Origin: Marinobacterium rhizophilum DSM 18822
GTDB taxonomy: Bacteria; Pseudomonadota; Gammaproteobacteria; Pseudomonadales; Balneatricaceae
Length of the DNA: 64,000 nucleotides
Direction: 5' to 3'
Assembly (NCBI RefSeq): GCF_000378045.1
Contig: NZ_KB899097.1
Location: forward strand, 108,642-172,641
Below are positions 1 to 9,191 of this stretch, piece after piece. Both the position numbers and the translations under genes were made by a program. The notes beneath the pieces are model-generated. The model ran no database searches and was not told the DNA's origin. It was given only the letters and a program-made list of their open reading frames with translations. The number at the start of each line of letters is the position of its first letter. The first letter of the stretch is position 1.

Positions 1-197
1 GCGTCACACCACAGCAGTACCTGATGCAGCGACGACTGCAGCGCGCCCGCTATCTGCTGCTCAACAGCCGAATGCCGCTCGCCGCCGTCGCACTCGAAGT
101 CGGCTTCGCCGATGCCTCCAGCTTTTCGCGTGCCTACAAGAGCCGCTTCAACGAGACACCGGGCACCGCACGGCGCGCATTTCAAGCGCCGGGCTGA
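1..197 (+). CDS. AraC-family regulator, C-terminal fragment (5' end outside window)
   Basis: The reading frame is open from the window edge (frame starting at base 3) to a TGA at 195-197. It encodes about 64 residues typical of the second helix-turn-helix of AraC/XylS regulators: the linker helix (LQRARYLLLNS), then AAVALEVGFADASSFSRAYK and RFNETPGTAR. The spacing of this last block and the position of the stop agree with the normal C-terminus of the family. The ligand-binding N-terminal domain lies outside the window, so the inducer and target cannot be guessed. The gene runs toward the convergent LysR gene, with 27 bases between the two stops. Confidence 0.8.
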   Translation, partial: VTPQQYLMQRRLQRARYLLLNSRMPLAAVALEVGFADASSFSRAYKSRFNETPGTARRAFQAPG

Positions 198-224
198 TCT
201 GGCGCCCTGGGCCACTAGGGCGAG

Positions 225-1094
225 TCATGCCGCGCTTGTCCTTGCCTTGCGGCACTCGTTGATGAGCTGGGTAATCGGCTCGCCACGGACCGGCGAAGCC
301 AGAATGCCAATCTCCCGGACGATCCCGACGTCCTCCAGTTCAGTGACAGTCACACGATCGAAGAGGTCGGCGTAGGCTTCGGCTTGCGGCAGTATGGCGA
401 CACCCATGCCATCAGCCACCATGCTCAACAGGGCCGGAATGTCGTCGATTTCGACCCACTCGATAACACCTGCCCCCTGTTGCTCAAGCAGGCGTTCAAC
501 CTGACGTCCGCCAAACGAATGGCGGCTGTAGCGCAGAAAAGGTTGTTCATTCAACGTCTTCTGCCAATGCGAAACCGGCATCGCGGGCGGCGTGACCAAG
601 ACGAAACGTTCTTCAAGCAGGGGCTCCCAGACCAGGCTCTGCGGCAAACCGAAGCCCGGGCGCACCATCACGGCCAGCTCCAGTTCGCCTGCATCCAGCC
701 GGTCCAGCAGTTCCAGGGAGGTGCCCGGTACAACCTGAATATGAAAGCGGGGAAACGCGGTGTGAAACGCCTTTAAAGCGCGCTTGAGGAGGGTCGGCTG
801 TACAGACGAAATGGCCCCGATGCGCAAGCGACCCGTACTTGATGACCAGTCTGCAGGTTCGGCCAGGTTCTCGATAAGCGCCAGCACCTCGCCAGCCCTC
901 GCCAGTACGGTGTGGCCAACAGGGTTCAGCGTTGCCGAGCGACCGGTCCGGTCGAAAAGCTGCATGCCCAGCTTGTCCTCAAGACGCTTCATCTGCCCGC
1001 TGACGGCGGCCTGGGTCAGGCCTATTCGCGCCCCTGCCGCCGCAAAGGTTCCATATCGAGCAACGGCAACAAGCGTTCTGAGTTCGGTGATCAT
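225..1094 (-). CDS. LysR-family transcriptional regulator
   Basis: This 289-residue protein has the usual LysR layout. An N-terminal winged helix-turn-helix lies at about residues 1-60 (TFAAAGARIGLTQAAVSGQM, then LEDKLGMQLFDRTGR), followed by a linker helix and a periplasmic-binding-protein-like effector domain at about 90-285. It is divergent from the VOC gene that starts 101 bases away, which is the common arrangement for a LysR protein and its target. Control of that gene is therefore the most likely role. The sequence does not reveal the effector. Family assignment is firm; the target is inference from position. Confidence 0.9.
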   Translation of the reverse strand: MITELRTLVAVARYGTFAAAGARIGLTQAAVSGQMKRLEDKLGMQLFDRTGRSATLNPVGHTVLARAGEVLALIENLAEPADWSSSTGRLRIGAISSVQPTLLKRALKAFHTAFPRFHIQVVPGTSLELLDRLDAGELELAVMVRPGFGLPQSLVWEPLLEERFVLVTPPAMPVSHWQKTLNEQPFLRYSRHSFGGRQVERLLEQQGAGVIEWVEIDDIPALLSMVADGMGVAILPQAEAYADLFDRVTVTELEDVGIVREIGILASPVRGEPITQLINECRKARTSAA

Positions 1095-1195
1095 GGCGAC
1101 TCATAAGATTATTTTGATCTCACCGCAAAAATATACAGTTTTTCGTTTATCTTGGAAAATTCTATCCTGCGTACAACATCACCCGGGAGTTACCT

Positions 1196-1624
1196 ATGAA
1201 CACGCAACCCATTCGCCCCTTTCACCTCGCCTTTCCCGTCGACGACCTCGAAGCTGCACGCGGCTTCTACACGGGCCTGCTCGGTTGTGGCGAAGGCCGC
1301 AGTTCGCCCGACTGGATCGATTTTAACTTTCACGGCCATCAGATCGTGGCGCATTTGGCGCCTGAGGAAACGGGCAAGGGACACACCAATAGCGTCGACG
1401 GCCATGGCGTTCCGGTGCGCCATTTCGGGGTCGTGCTATCAATGGAGGAATGGCAGGAAACGGCCGACCGCCTGACGCAGGCCGGTGTCGAGTTCGTTAT
1501 CTCCCCGTACATTCGGTTCAGGGGACAGCCCGGCGAACAGGCCACCATGTTCTTCAACGACCCGGCCGGCAACGCCATTGAACTGAAAGCCTTCAAGGAC
1601 ATCGGTCAGCTGTTTGCCAAATAA
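1196..1624 (+). CDS. VOC-superfamily (glyoxalase/extradiol dioxygenase-like) protein
   Basis: The 142-residue protein has the paired beta-alpha-beta-beta-beta units of the vicinal oxygen chelate fold. A metal-ligand-type His is in the first strand ([10 protein letters not shown]), a central His in VRHFGVVL, and the C-terminal metal Glu in the motif [15 protein letters not shown]. The start ATG follows GGGAG at a good distance. Members of this small subgroup are annotated as glyoxalase or bleomycin-resistance-like proteins, and the substrate is not known. It sits alone opposite a LysR regulator at the edge of the aromatic-degradation region, so a side role in aromatic metabolism is possible but unproven. 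Confidence 0.85.
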   Translation: MNTQPIRPFHLAFPVDDLEAARGFYTGLLGCGEGRSSPDWIDFNFHGHQIVAHLAPEETGKGHTNSVDGHGVPVRHFGVVLSMEEWQETADRLTQAGVEFVISPYIRFRGQPGEQATMFFNDPAGNAIELKAFKDIGQLFAK

Positions 1625-1715
1625 GCCATGACCGCCTTGTACTGTCAAAGTCCTCCGGAATCATAGAGCCGATCGCACGGTGACGGCACAAGGTGTGTCA
1701 TTCGCACTGAGCCTT

Positions 1716-1913
1716 TCACTCAGCTAGCCCCAGCCCGCTGGATCTGTTGCGCAAGTCTTCGATATCACGTTTGGGTGGCGTTCCATAAAGGCGACTGTAC
1801 TCACGACTGAATTGGGATGGACTCTCGGATCCAACGGTAAAGCAGAAGGACTCCGCGTTAAACAGGCGATTCAACGCATTCTGCGCCCCGAGAAGAACGC
1901 GGGTTAATAACCA
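1716..1913 (-). pseudogene. AraC-family regulator remnant
   Basis: Read on the minus strand, this stretch encodes about 65 residues ending in ESPSQFSREYSRLYGTPPKR and a stop, which is the characteristic C-terminus of AraC regulators. The part upstream is only weakly AraC-like (RVLLGAQNALNRLFNAESF) and no start or N-terminal domain is present. It is a decayed end of a lost gene. Confidence 0.6.
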
Positions 1914-1987
1914 GCCTACTGTCCCGAGACACCTGTTACCCGAGTCGACAACCTTTCAGGCTGGCCGCGTCTTTTCGGCGCGGTTTA

Positions 1988-2152
1988 ATGACGGCCTTTG
2001 CTCAGCTCGCCACCGGGCAGGGATCGACTGTCGACGGCATTATGTTTGACCACTACGGTTATCAGAGCACCTTCAGCCTGAGCGCGACCTTGTTGCTCGC
2101 GGCCTCCCTGAGCGTGCTTATCCCGCGCTCGCTGGATTCAGGTAAAAGGTAA
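1988..2152 (+). pseudogene. Major facilitator superfamily transporter C-terminal remnant (tentative)
   Basis: A 54-codon open stretch starting at an ATG encodes GQGSTVDGIMFDHYGYQSTF followed by a hydrophobic helix (SATLLLAASLSVLI) and a basic tail. This resembles the last loop and last membrane helix of MFS drug-efflux-type permeases. No upstream coding sequence survives, and the neighbouring AraC scrap points to a deleted regulator-transporter pair. The MFS call rests on general resemblance only. Confidence 0.4.
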
Positions 2153-2978
2153 AAGGCTTTTGTCTTTAAACTGGAAAAGATCACTGGGTAACGGCAGTGT
2201 CGTCGTGGTGACCATTGCCGGGCAGTGGGTATACCTAAGCACAGCAACCGCAGTTCGGCGTTATAGCCGATCCAGTAAGTCCGTATCTGTTGATTTAGCG
2301 CGATCTTTCAGGAAAGTGTGGGGCCTGATGGGATGACGACTTGGAGCGGGTGAAGGGCAACTAACGCAGCACCCAACCCATTGCTAACAAACAGATTCTT
2401 CCCGTTCGTTCAACGGGATAAGACCGCATTCTGTACCGCCCCTACCCACAAGACAAGTCGGCTAAAACCACTAAAGTCTTTTGACGTCCACTAACTGCCG
2501 TTAAGGCAGTGCTAGACAGCGGTATGTCTTGGAACTCGCCTGACAGAACGAGCCGCATTCAGCCGAGCTGAGCAAGTAAACCGGATGCCATGTTGTCACG
2601 CCTCATTAGATTCGTACGCTCTACCAACGCACCGGACATGAACAAGCCTTTTCCAACCAGGTTCAGTCGCGACCACCTCCCCGGAAAGACAACCTCGCAT
2701 TTGTAGGTGGAAGAGCACTTTGGATGACCGCCTGACAGTCAATACAGTCTGAGCGTCAATTAACGGCACAGAGCGGCCGCTGTAGTAGCACGTTATAAGG
2801 GCACCCAGACAAAGGGCGGTGGCTCCGCATCCAGCACTGCCGCATATACGGGTGTCGGGACTCGAAAAACTAATTTCGCTCTGTCGCTTCGCCAGTCGAC
2901 ATGAACGGAAGCCTTTTCCAGACATTCAGGGCGGCACCATGATGCCAATGACAGCGAAATCCTCTCCGTTGCCGCTTT
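2153..2978. other. Intergenic stretch without supported genes
   Basis: About 830 bases of lower-quality sequence follow the transporter remnant. Short open frames exist on both strands, but none has a ribosome binding site, a recognisable domain or the codon bias of neighbouring genes. I see no RNA gene or clear terminator. It is best read as decayed DNA. Confidence 0.5.
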
Positions 2979-3890
2979 TCAGCTGCTGCCGACCGATGTT
3001 TTGTCGAGATTCAGGAAGTAACGCTTCAGACGCTCCGCGACATCCATCACGTCCGGGCGCTCAAGGTTGCGCTGAGGAACCCAGAGGGCAATGTCCCGCG
3101 TTGGCAACAGGGTTTTGACGCTCAACACGTGATCGTCGTTGAGACGCTCGGAGAGCATGGTCATACGGTAAGGCAGCGTCACGACCACATCACTGCGCTG
3201 CAACAGCGATATCACCATATCGATCCCGCCGGTGAAGATCATCCGGGCCGGGCCGCTGAAACGTCCTGCATCGAGGGCTTCGAAGATTCCTGAGCTGGCG
3301 CCCGACGCGATCCAGGGCTGAGATTTCAATATCTCGGGCTCAATGGACGATTTACGGCCATAAAAAGGGGAGTCGACGCCCGCGAAGATACGCATTTCGT
3401 CGTGGAAGATGATCTGGCGGGTCAGGTTGTCCTGTACCACGTCGATATTGGCTGGGGTCAGCACCAGATCCAGGTCACCTTCATGCAACTGCCTGATCAG
3501 GGTGGAAGCCGTTGCCGTGACAAAATGAAGTACCGAGCGGGTGTCCGTAACGGCTTCCGTAAAGAAGCCGTTGATCGCACCCAGGGCGATGAGAGGACCG
3601 GCACCGACACGGATCTCGCCGCCAAGTCCCTGTTGCCACTGCGCGATCAGAGTCGTGCTGTGCTCCGCATAGTCGCTGATCCGTTGACCGACTTCTGCAA
3701 GGCGGGCGCCTATTTCGGTCGGGCGTACACCACTGGACGTTCGCACCAGCACCGGCCCCCCAACCTTGTGCTCGATGGTCTGAATCGCACGGGTCAGTGT
3801 GGGTTGGGTTACATTGAGTCGTTCAGCGGCCCGGCTGAGCGAGCCATGCTTCACGATTACAGCCAGTTGTCTAAGTAAGCGCGGATCCAT
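2979..3890 (-). CDS. LysR-family regulator of the first TAXI-TRAP-sulfatase operon
   Basis: The 303-residue protein has the LysR helix-turn-helix at about residues 3-60 (GSLSRAAERLNVTQPTLTRA) and a C-terminal effector-binding domain from about 90. It starts MDPRLL and is a sister of the regulators at 11250-12149 (MEPKHL) and 39263-40204 (MDPRHL); all three are next to a TAXI receptor gene. It is transcribed away from the receptor gene at 4004, with 113 AT-rich bases between them that must hold both promoters. Control of that transporter-sulfatase operon is inferred from this arrangement. The effector is probably the imported compound or a product of it. Confidence 0.9.
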   Translation of the reverse strand: MDPRLLRQLAVIVKHGSLSRAAERLNVTQPTLTRAIQTIEHKVGGPVLVRTSSGVRPTEIGARLAEVGQRISDYAEHSTTLIAQWQQGLGGEIRVGAGPLIALGAINGFFTEAVTDTRSVLHFVTATASTLIRQLHEGDLDLVLTPANIDVVQDNLTRQIIFHDEMRIFAGVDSPFYGRKSSIEPEILKSQPWIASGASSGIFEALDAGRFSGPARMIFTGGIDMVISLLQRSDVVVTLPYRMTMLSERLNDDHVLSVKTLLPTRDIALWVPQRNLERPDVMDVAERLKRYFLNLDKTSVGSS

Positions 3891-4003
3891 CTATAAATTT
3901 CTGTATAGCCGTACCGTAAAATGTAATTTCATTTATATCTCACAAAGATTCTATGATCAACGTATCCAACAAGTCCAATTAAAACGATAAGAGGAATTGT
4001 ACA

Positions 4004-5005
4004 GTGAACTTTCTGAAAAACACCGTCGCTGCAGGCATCCTGTCCTTAGCTGCCCTTGGCGCCCAGGCACAGTCCCTAGGCTTCGAGGGGGCCGGCTCCG
4101 CTTCCCTGACCGGCATCGTGCCACAGTCGATGGCTCCCTACGCCGCCAAGGAGGGTGTCGACCTGCAGGTCGTGCTGGGGCAGTCTCTGACCAAGTCGGT
4201 CATGAAGGTAGCCGCCGGCAGACTGGACCTTGCCGTTGCCCCACCACCCGCCATCACAGCCATGAAAGCCGGCGCAGGCCCCTACAAGGGCAGCCCCGAT
4301 CAGGCGAAAAAACTGTCCGGCAACCTGCGCGCACTGTTCGGCTTCTCCGCCAGCGCTATGCACGGCATCGTCTGGGCCGATTCCGGCATCGAGAGCTGGA
4401 AGGACCTCAAGGGCAAGCGCGTCTTTATCGGTGCGCCGGCAGGTGCCGCCGCAGACCAGTCCGCCGGACTGATCGAGCAGGCCTCCGGCGGCCTGGTGGC
4501 CGGTACCGACTATGAAGGCATCAAGCTGCCCTGGGGCGCGGCCCTTCAGGGGTTCCAGGACGGCCAGTTCGACGTCTATATGGGCTTCTATCCGATCGGT
4601 TCCCAGGCACTCAACGAGCTCAGCCTGCAGCGCCCGATCCGGATTCTGTCGGTGAGCGAGGAGGTCATCGCCTCCCCTGGCTGGACAGAGTTTCAACGCC
4701 AGCAGGTCATCGGCCTTGCAACCATTGCGGCCAACACCTACTCCGGACAGGTCAATGCCGACCAGGCGATCAACACCGGTACGACGCTGATGATGGTGGT
4801 CACCAACACCAAGCTGAATGACGATACCGCCTATAAGCTCACCAAGGCATTCTGGGACAACATCGACGCGATGAAGCAGGCCAACGCCCTGATGAAGCAG
4901 GTCGATCCGTCCCAGCCCTTTACCGGGGTGAACGTGCCCTTGCATCCGGGCGCGGCTCGCTACTACCAGGAACAGGGGATCGAGATTCCCGCCGACCTGA
5001 TGTAG
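4004..5005 (+). CDS. TAXI-family TRAP transporter solute receptor
   Basis: This is a 333-residue secreted binding protein. It starts at a GTG behind AAGAGGAA and has a clear signal peptide (NFLKN, then a hydrophobic core, cut near GAQAQS). The mature part has the TAXI/NMT1-like signature: a GSASLTGIVPQSMAPY nucleating segment, the WADSGIESWKDLKGKRVFIG hinge region and the C-terminal LHPGAARYYQEQGIEIP block. TAXI receptors deliver organic anions to fused TRAP permeases in the periplasm. The permease follows 95 bases downstream after a GC hairpin. The ligand is not defined by sequence; the sulfatase two genes on suggests a sulfate ester. Confidence 0.93.
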   Translation: MNFLKNTVAAGILSLAALGAQAQSLGFEGAGSASLTGIVPQSMAPYAAKEGVDLQVVLGQSLTKSVMKVAAGRLDLAVAPPPAITAMKAGAGPYKGSPDQAKKLSGNLRALFGFSASAMHGIVWADSGIESWKDLKGKRVFIGAPAGAAADQSAGLIEQASGGLVAGTDYEGIKLPWGAALQGFQDGQFDVYMGFYPIGSQALNELSLQRPIRILSVSEEVIASPGWTEFQRQQVIGLATIAANTYSGQVNADQAINTGTTLMMVVTNTKLNDDTAYKLTKAFWDNIDAMKQANALMKQVDPSQPFTGVNVPLHPGAARYYQEQGIEIPADLM

Positions 5006-5046
5006 CCAGACGGATGTAACAGACCCTTCGCACGTTCGGACGCACC

Positions 5047-5071
5047 GGCCGGCAGCCACCGGCTGCCGGCC
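5047..5071 (+). terminator. GC-rich hairpin between receptor and permease genes
   Basis: A perfect 11-base inverted repeat (GGCCGGCAGCC, loop ACC) lies between the TAXI receptor stop and the TRAP permease start, with no T-run. Such a structure could stabilise the upstream message or partly stop transcription, so that receptor exceeds permease. Equivalent hairpins are present at the same junction in the other two cassettes. Confidence 0.6.
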
Positions 5072-5100
5072 AGATCCCACCTCAGCTTTCGGGTTCCACC

Positions 5101-7008
5101 ATGCTATCTACTCTCTACTCTCGCTTCAGCTTTCTGGTCGGGCTGGTGATCGCGTTGATTGGTCTTGGCAATGTGCTGCCGACCTTCGACGTCCTGCCGC
5201 GCATCGGTCCCTTCGCGATCGAATGGTATCGGCCGCTGTTTTTCTTGCTCTGCGTTATGGCGTTCCTGAGCCACCGCCTGATAAAGCATCACCGTCCCCT
5301 CGATCTGCTGCTGTTCGCGGTCGTGGCGCTGGCGACAGCCTTTGTCTGCTGGGACAGCTACCACATCGGTCAGGTCCTGGTGAATGAGATTTACTTCTTC
5401 GGTCCACGGGAAGGCATCATTGCCGCCTTCGCCGCCGCGCTGACGATCTTCATCTGCTGGAAGCAGTGGGGCGCGCCGATTGCGATTCTCGGCATGATCG
5501 CCGCGCTTTATCTCGCCACCGGTCAGTACTGGCCCGGCGTCTTCGCAACCATTCCGTCCGATATCAGCGAGACGCTGGCCGCCAACCTCTGGTACAGCGC
5601 CGACCAGGGCATTCTCGGCTCGATCATGGGCATCGTCCTGACCACGGTACTGCCGTTCATCATTCTGGGCGCCGTGCTCGAGGGTGCCGGGGCCGGCAGC
5701 TCCATGATCCGTATCGCCTTCTACTCGATGCGCGGTTTCCGTGGAGGCCCGGCCTACGCCGCGATCGCCGCGTCGGCGCTGTTCGGCACGGTTTCCGGCA
5801 GTGCCGTGGCCAATGTCGTCGGAACCGGCGTTGTCACCATTCCGATGATCCGGCGCCGGGGCTTTTCCGCCAACTTCGCCGGTGCCGTCGAAGCGGCGGC
5901 TTCAACCGGCGGCCAGATCCTGCCGCCCATCATGGGCGCGGCGGCACTGGTGATGGCCGATATCGTCGGCGTCAGTTACCTCAGTGTCATCACCGCGGTT
6001 CTGGTACCGGCGCTGGCCTATTACATCAGCCTGTTCATGTCGGTCTATTTCGAGGCCCAGCGACTCAATATCTCGGCAACCGACGATGAGCCTGCCGAGA
6101 AACCGGAATCCCAGGACTGGCTGAACCTGATTCTGGTGTTCGGACCGATCTTCCTGATCGTCTGGCTGCTGATCAGCGGCATGTCGCCGGCCGGCGCCTC
6201 GATTTCGGCGATCCTGCTGCTGTTTCCGCTGAGCTTGATCAACCCGGAGATCCGCAAGAAGCCGGCCAAGCTAATCGGCGCCCTGTCGTCCGGCGGCCAT
6301 ACCGTGGCGCAGCTGATCATTGCGATCTCGATCGTCGGCATTGTCGTGGCGACGCTGGAAGCAACCGGAATTCCGTCCAAGCTGGGGGTACTGCTGACCG
6401 AGGCGGCAAGCTCGTCGCTGCTGATGGCACTGATCATCGCTGCCATCGGCTGCGTGGTACTGGGTATGGGGATGCCCACCCTGCCGGCCTACATCGCCAT
6501 TATCAGTGTCATGGGCATCACCCTGCAGCAGCTGGGTCTGGACCTGCTGACCGCGCACATGTTCGTGTTCTTCTTCGGGGTGGCGTCCGTCATCACGCCC
6601 CCGGTGGCCATCGCGGCCTATGCCGCCGCCTCCATTTCCCAGGGCAAACCGATCGGAACCGCGGTCGAGAGCTCGCGCATCGGCGCGATGATCTTCCTGA
6701 TCCCGTTCGCCTTCGCCCTGGATCCGGCACTGCTGCTCGGCGCCGCATCCGACGCCCCGCTGGAGCCGCTGCACCTGGTGATTTCGATCGTCAGTCTGCT
6801 GGCCGCCATCTACCTGGCCGCCAGTGCGCTGATCGGTTTCGACCGCTGCGAGCTGGGCATACCTGAGCGCCTGGTCTTGTTTGCACTGGCACTGGCACTG
6901 CTGTCGCCCTTTGTCGTCGCCAAGCTGGTGGCCCTGGTGATCGGCGGCCTGCTGGTGGCGCGACGAATTCTGGCATCCAGCTCAACCCCGGCGATAAAGG
7001 AGGTATAA
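5101..7008 (+). CDS. TRAP transporter permease, fused DctQ-DctM (4TM/12TM) type
   Basis: The 635-residue, strongly hydrophobic protein is the single-chain permease that partners TAXI receptors. The N-terminal part (about 1-150) carries the small-subunit helices (LPRIGPFAIEWYRPLFF). The remainder is the DctM domain with its signature segments GTVSGSAVANVVGTGVVTIP, GGQILPPIMGAAALVMAD and GMGMPTLPAYIA. It uses an ion gradient to move the receptor-bound solute across the inner membrane. Its last codons contain the AAGGAGG that serves the sulfatase gene starting two bases after the stop, so permease and sulfatase are translated together. Length and motifs fit a complete protein. Confidence 0.95.
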   Translation: MLSTLYSRFSFLVGLVIALIGLGNVLPTFDVLPRIGPFAIEWYRPLFFLLCVMAFLSHRLIKHHRPLDLLLFAVVALATAFVCWDSYHIGQVLVNEIYFFGPREGIIAAFAAALTIFICWKQWGAPIAILGMIAALYLATGQYWPGVFATIPSDISETLAANLWYSADQGILGSIMGIVLTTVLPFIILGAVLEGAGAGSSMIRIAFYSMRGFRGGPAYAAIAASALFGTVSGSAVANVVGTGVVTIPMIRRRGFSANFAGAVEAAASTGGQILPPIMGAAALVMADIVGVSYLSVITAVLVPALAYYISLFMSVYFEAQRLNISATDDEPAEKPESQDWLNLILVFGPIFLIVWLLISGMSPAGASISAILLLFPLSLINPEIRKKPAKLIGALSSGGHTVAQLIIAISIVGIVVATLEATGIPSKLGVLLTEAASSSLLMALIIAAIGCVVLGMGMPTLPAYIAIISVMGITLQQLGLDLLTAHMFVFFFGVASVITPPVAIAAYAAASISQGKPIGTAVESSRIGAMIFLIPFAFALDPALLLGAASDAPLEPLHLVISIVSLLAAIYLAASALIGFDRCELGIPERLVLFALALALLSPFVVAKLVALVIGGLLVARRILASSSTPAIKEV

Positions 7009-7009
7009 A

Positions 7010-8578
7010 ATGAATCGCAGGCCCAATTTCATAATGATCGTCTCCGACCAGCAGCGTGCCGACTGGCTGGGATGTTACGGACATCCGGTCCTCAACACCC
7101 CCAATATCGACAAGCTCGCGGCCCAGGGTATTCGTTTCGATGAATTCCACACCGCGTCACCGGTGTGCATGCCCAACCGCGCAAGCATTCTCACCGGGCG
7201 TTACCCCAGCGTCCACGGCTTGCGTTACAACGGCTGCGCACTGACCAGCCGCGCCAACACCTTTGTCGAGGTGCTGAAAGCCTCCGGCTACCAGACCGCG
7301 GCGATCGGCAAGAGCCATCTGCAGCCGTTCACCTCCAATGATGCCCCCTTCGGCAAGGCCCTGGAAGAAAAGTACAACGGTCCGATTTCGGAAGCCTGGA
7401 AGGACGACTTTAAGCCGTACGTGTACGAGGAACCGCGTCAGTACGAAGGCACGGAGCGTTACGACTTCCCGACGCCCTACTACGGCTTCGACCATGTCGA
7501 TATGGTGACCGACCACGGCGACAGGGCCGGTGGTCACTACCTGCAGTGGCTGCGAGGCAAAACGCCGGAATGGGAGCAACTGCGTGACCCGAAGGAGCAG
7601 TTCGAGCATGACTACAGCTGCCCCCAGGCCAAGCGGACCAAGATGCCCGAAGAGCTTTACCCGACGCGTTACATCGAAAACCAGGCCGTCGAGTGGATCA
7701 ACGAGCAGGCCAGTGAGGAGGAGCCGTTTTTCCTGTTCATATCCTTCCCGGATCCCCATCACCCCTTCAACCCGCCCGGTAAATACTGGGACCGGTATCA
7801 GCCCGAGCAGTTTGAGCTGGACGTCAGGGCCGAGGATCTGAAAACGCCGGCGCCGCTGTTGGAATTTGCCCGGCAGCGCCTCGAGAAAGGCGAGTATCCG
7901 GATACGCCGCAGGAAGCCTTCGCCGCCACCGAGCAGCACTGCAAGGAGGCCATGGCGCTGACCGGCGGCATGATCGACATGATCGACGATGCCGTGGGCA
8001 GCATCACGGCCGCGCTCCGGGCCCGGGGGCTCGATGACAACACCGTGATCATTTATACCGCCGACCACGGGGATTATCTGGGCGACGCCAACATGCTGCT
8101 CAAGGGCCCCTGGATGCGCAAATCCATTCACCGCGTGCCCTTTATCTGGCGCGACCCGACAGCCGAGCCCGGCACGGTCACGGACCATCTGGGCAGCGCC
8201 GTCGATATCGGCCCGACCATTATGGCCCGCGCCGGCGTCAGCCCCTATTTCGGCATTCAGGGACGCGACCTGCTGGCCGACGTGGCAAGCGGCGAAGGCC
8301 GGGAGCAACTGCTGATCGAACACAACGACAACGTGCCCCGCATGGGTCTGAAAAAAGCCTCCCGCAGCCGTACGCTGTACACCCACGACTGGCGCCTGAC
8401 CCTCTATCCGGGCGAGGAATGGGGGGAGCTGTACCACACGGCAGAAGACCCGAAGCACCTGAACAACCTCTGGTTCGATCCCGCTGCCCGGGAGAAGAAA
8501 GGTGAACTGATGGAGCTGCTGGCGCTGGAAATCACCGCGACGATGGATGAAAGCCCGCGCGCCATTCGCAGGGCCTGA
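7010..8578 (+). CDS. Type I sulfatase (alkaline-phosphatase superfamily), cytoplasmic
   Basis: The 522-residue protein starts NFIMIVSDQQRADWLGCYG, with the two metal-binding Asp region near residues 13-14 of the family. It has the formylglycine signature C-x-P-x-R as CMPNR (Cys53) followed by ASILTGRYPSVHG. The C-terminal metal site appears as YTADHGDYLGD. The Cys must be oxidised to formylglycine by a maturase that is not encoded here. No signal peptide is visible, so the enzyme should act in the cytoplasm on an imported sulfate ester. It is translationally coupled to the TRAP permease. Substrate class is inferred from context; a phosphonate or other ester hydrolase of the same superfamily is the alternative. 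Confidence 0.9.
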   Translation: MNRRPNFIMIVSDQQRADWLGCYGHPVLNTPNIDKLAAQGIRFDEFHTASPVCMPNRASILTGRYPSVHGLRYNGCALTSRANTFVEVLKASGYQTAAIGKSHLQPFTSNDAPFGKALEEKYNGPISEAWKDDFKPYVYEEPRQYEGTERYDFPTPYYGFDHVDMVTDHGDRAGGHYLQWLRGKTPEWEQLRDPKEQFEHDYSCPQAKRTKMPEELYPTRYIENQAVEWINEQASEEEPFFLFISFPDPHHPFNPPGKYWDRYQPEQFELDVRAEDLKTPAPLLEFARQRLEKGEYPDTPQEAFAATEQHCKEAMALTGGMIDMIDDAVGSITAALRARGLDDNTVIIYTADHGDYLGDANMLLKGPWMRKSIHRVPFIWRDPTAEPGTVTDHLGSAVDIGPTIMARAGVSPYFGIQGRDLLADVASGEGREQLLIEHNDNVPRMGLKKASRSRTLYTHDWRLTLYPGEEWGELYHTAEDPKHLNNLWFDPAAREKKGELMELLALEITATMDESPRAIRRA

Positions 8579-8596
8579 GGCGCAACCGGCACCCTC

Positions 8597-8621
8597 GGAC
8601 CCGGACGGCAGTTCCGGGTCC
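8597..8621 (+). terminator. Hairpin after first sulfatase operon
   Basis: A 9-base inverted repeat (GGACCCGGA / TCCGGGTCC) lies 19 bases after the sulfatase stop, between it and the convergent vanR remnant. There is no T-run, so it is a candidate transcription end only. Confidence 0.45.
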
Positions 8622-8623
8622 GG

Positions 8624-8875
8624 TTAACGGGAGACGGCCTCTGCACCGTCTGTTCTCAGGCTGACTCCACTCGGACCACGTGCCGCTCCGCGGCTTGTTC
8701 CGTTCTGCCGGCAAAGGTTTCGGCATCGCGCCCGAAAGGCGATACGCATCGGCGTCCCGGAAACCTCCAGCCGTTCGGCGGTCGGTATTTCGGCCAGTCG
8801 CTCACCTGCGGCCAGCTCATCGGAAATGATCATCTGTCGCAATGCGCTCAGCACACGCTGCCCCGCTTTGCTCAT
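8624..8875 (-). pseudogene. Truncated VanR-like GntR-family repressor
   Basis: The start ATG (behind TTGAGGTTTG) opens MSKAGQRVLSALRQMIISDE and then LAAGERLAEIPTAERLEVSG, the N-terminal half of a GntR/FadR-type winged helix as in VanR. After the recognition-helix segment TPMRIAFRA the homology stops and the frame runs into unrelated residues ending after 83 codons, against roughly 220-250 for an intact VanR. In another frame the bases up to a stop at 8656 encode a helical tail that could be a displaced C-terminus, but I cannot prove it. The effector-binding domain is gone. It lies divergently beside vanAB and its operators, exactly where vanR is usually found. Confidence 0.75.
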
Positions 8876-8939
8876 ATCAAACCTCAAGCCCCGACGGCTG
8901 TGAATTCATCGCTTTTATCCTGCTACCGACTATAGCAAT

Positions 8940-8951
8940 TTTGGATCCAAT
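8940..8951. promoter_or_regulatory. VanR-type operator 1
   Basis: TTTGGATCCAAT is a near-perfect match to the palindrome ATTGGATCCAAT known as the VanR operator of vanillate genes. It lies just upstream of the truncated vanR gene, where it would serve autoregulation. Confidence 0.65.
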
Positions 8952-9099
8952 AGCCTTCCAGCATATAAGCGGAAGCTTCTATTCCCGAATGCCAAGCGAC
9001 GTCATGAGCTACCGGCTCTGACTAAGCAGCCCGAAATCGAGCCGAAAAAGGCCTATCTATAACAAAAAAAGCCAATAAGGAACTTCCTTATAAATTCAA

Positions 9100-9111
9100 A
9101 TTGGATCCAAT
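9100..9111. promoter_or_regulatory. VanR-type operator 2
   Basis: A perfect ATTGGATCCAAT palindrome followed at once by another half-site (ATTGGATAG). It is 14 bases upstream of the -35 element of the vanA promoter. Confidence 0.75.
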
Positions 9112-9125
9112 ATTGGATAGAAAGC

Positions 9126-9153
9126 TTGATATTAATCAAGATATCCCTATAAT
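9126..9153 (+). promoter_or_regulatory. Probable vanAB promoter
   Basis: TTGATA at 9126-9131 and TATAAT at 9148-9153 are separated by 16 bases and point toward vanA, whose start is 39 bases downstream. The -10 box overlaps the third VanR-type operator, so a bound repressor would block RNA polymerase. Confidence 0.65.
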
Positions 9154-9163
9154 TGGATCCAAA
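9152..9163. promoter_or_regulatory. VanR-type operator 3
   Basis: ATTGGATCCAAA overlaps the end of the -10 box and the expected transcription start of vanA. It differs from the perfect palindrome at one end base. Confidence 0.75.
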
Positions 9164-9191
9164 ATAAAACAAGCACCCAGAGGAGTCTCAA

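Noticed and set aside
2596..2925. 109-codon minus-strand open frame
   Set aside because: No domain, no ribosome site and composition unlike neighbouring genes; probably chance.
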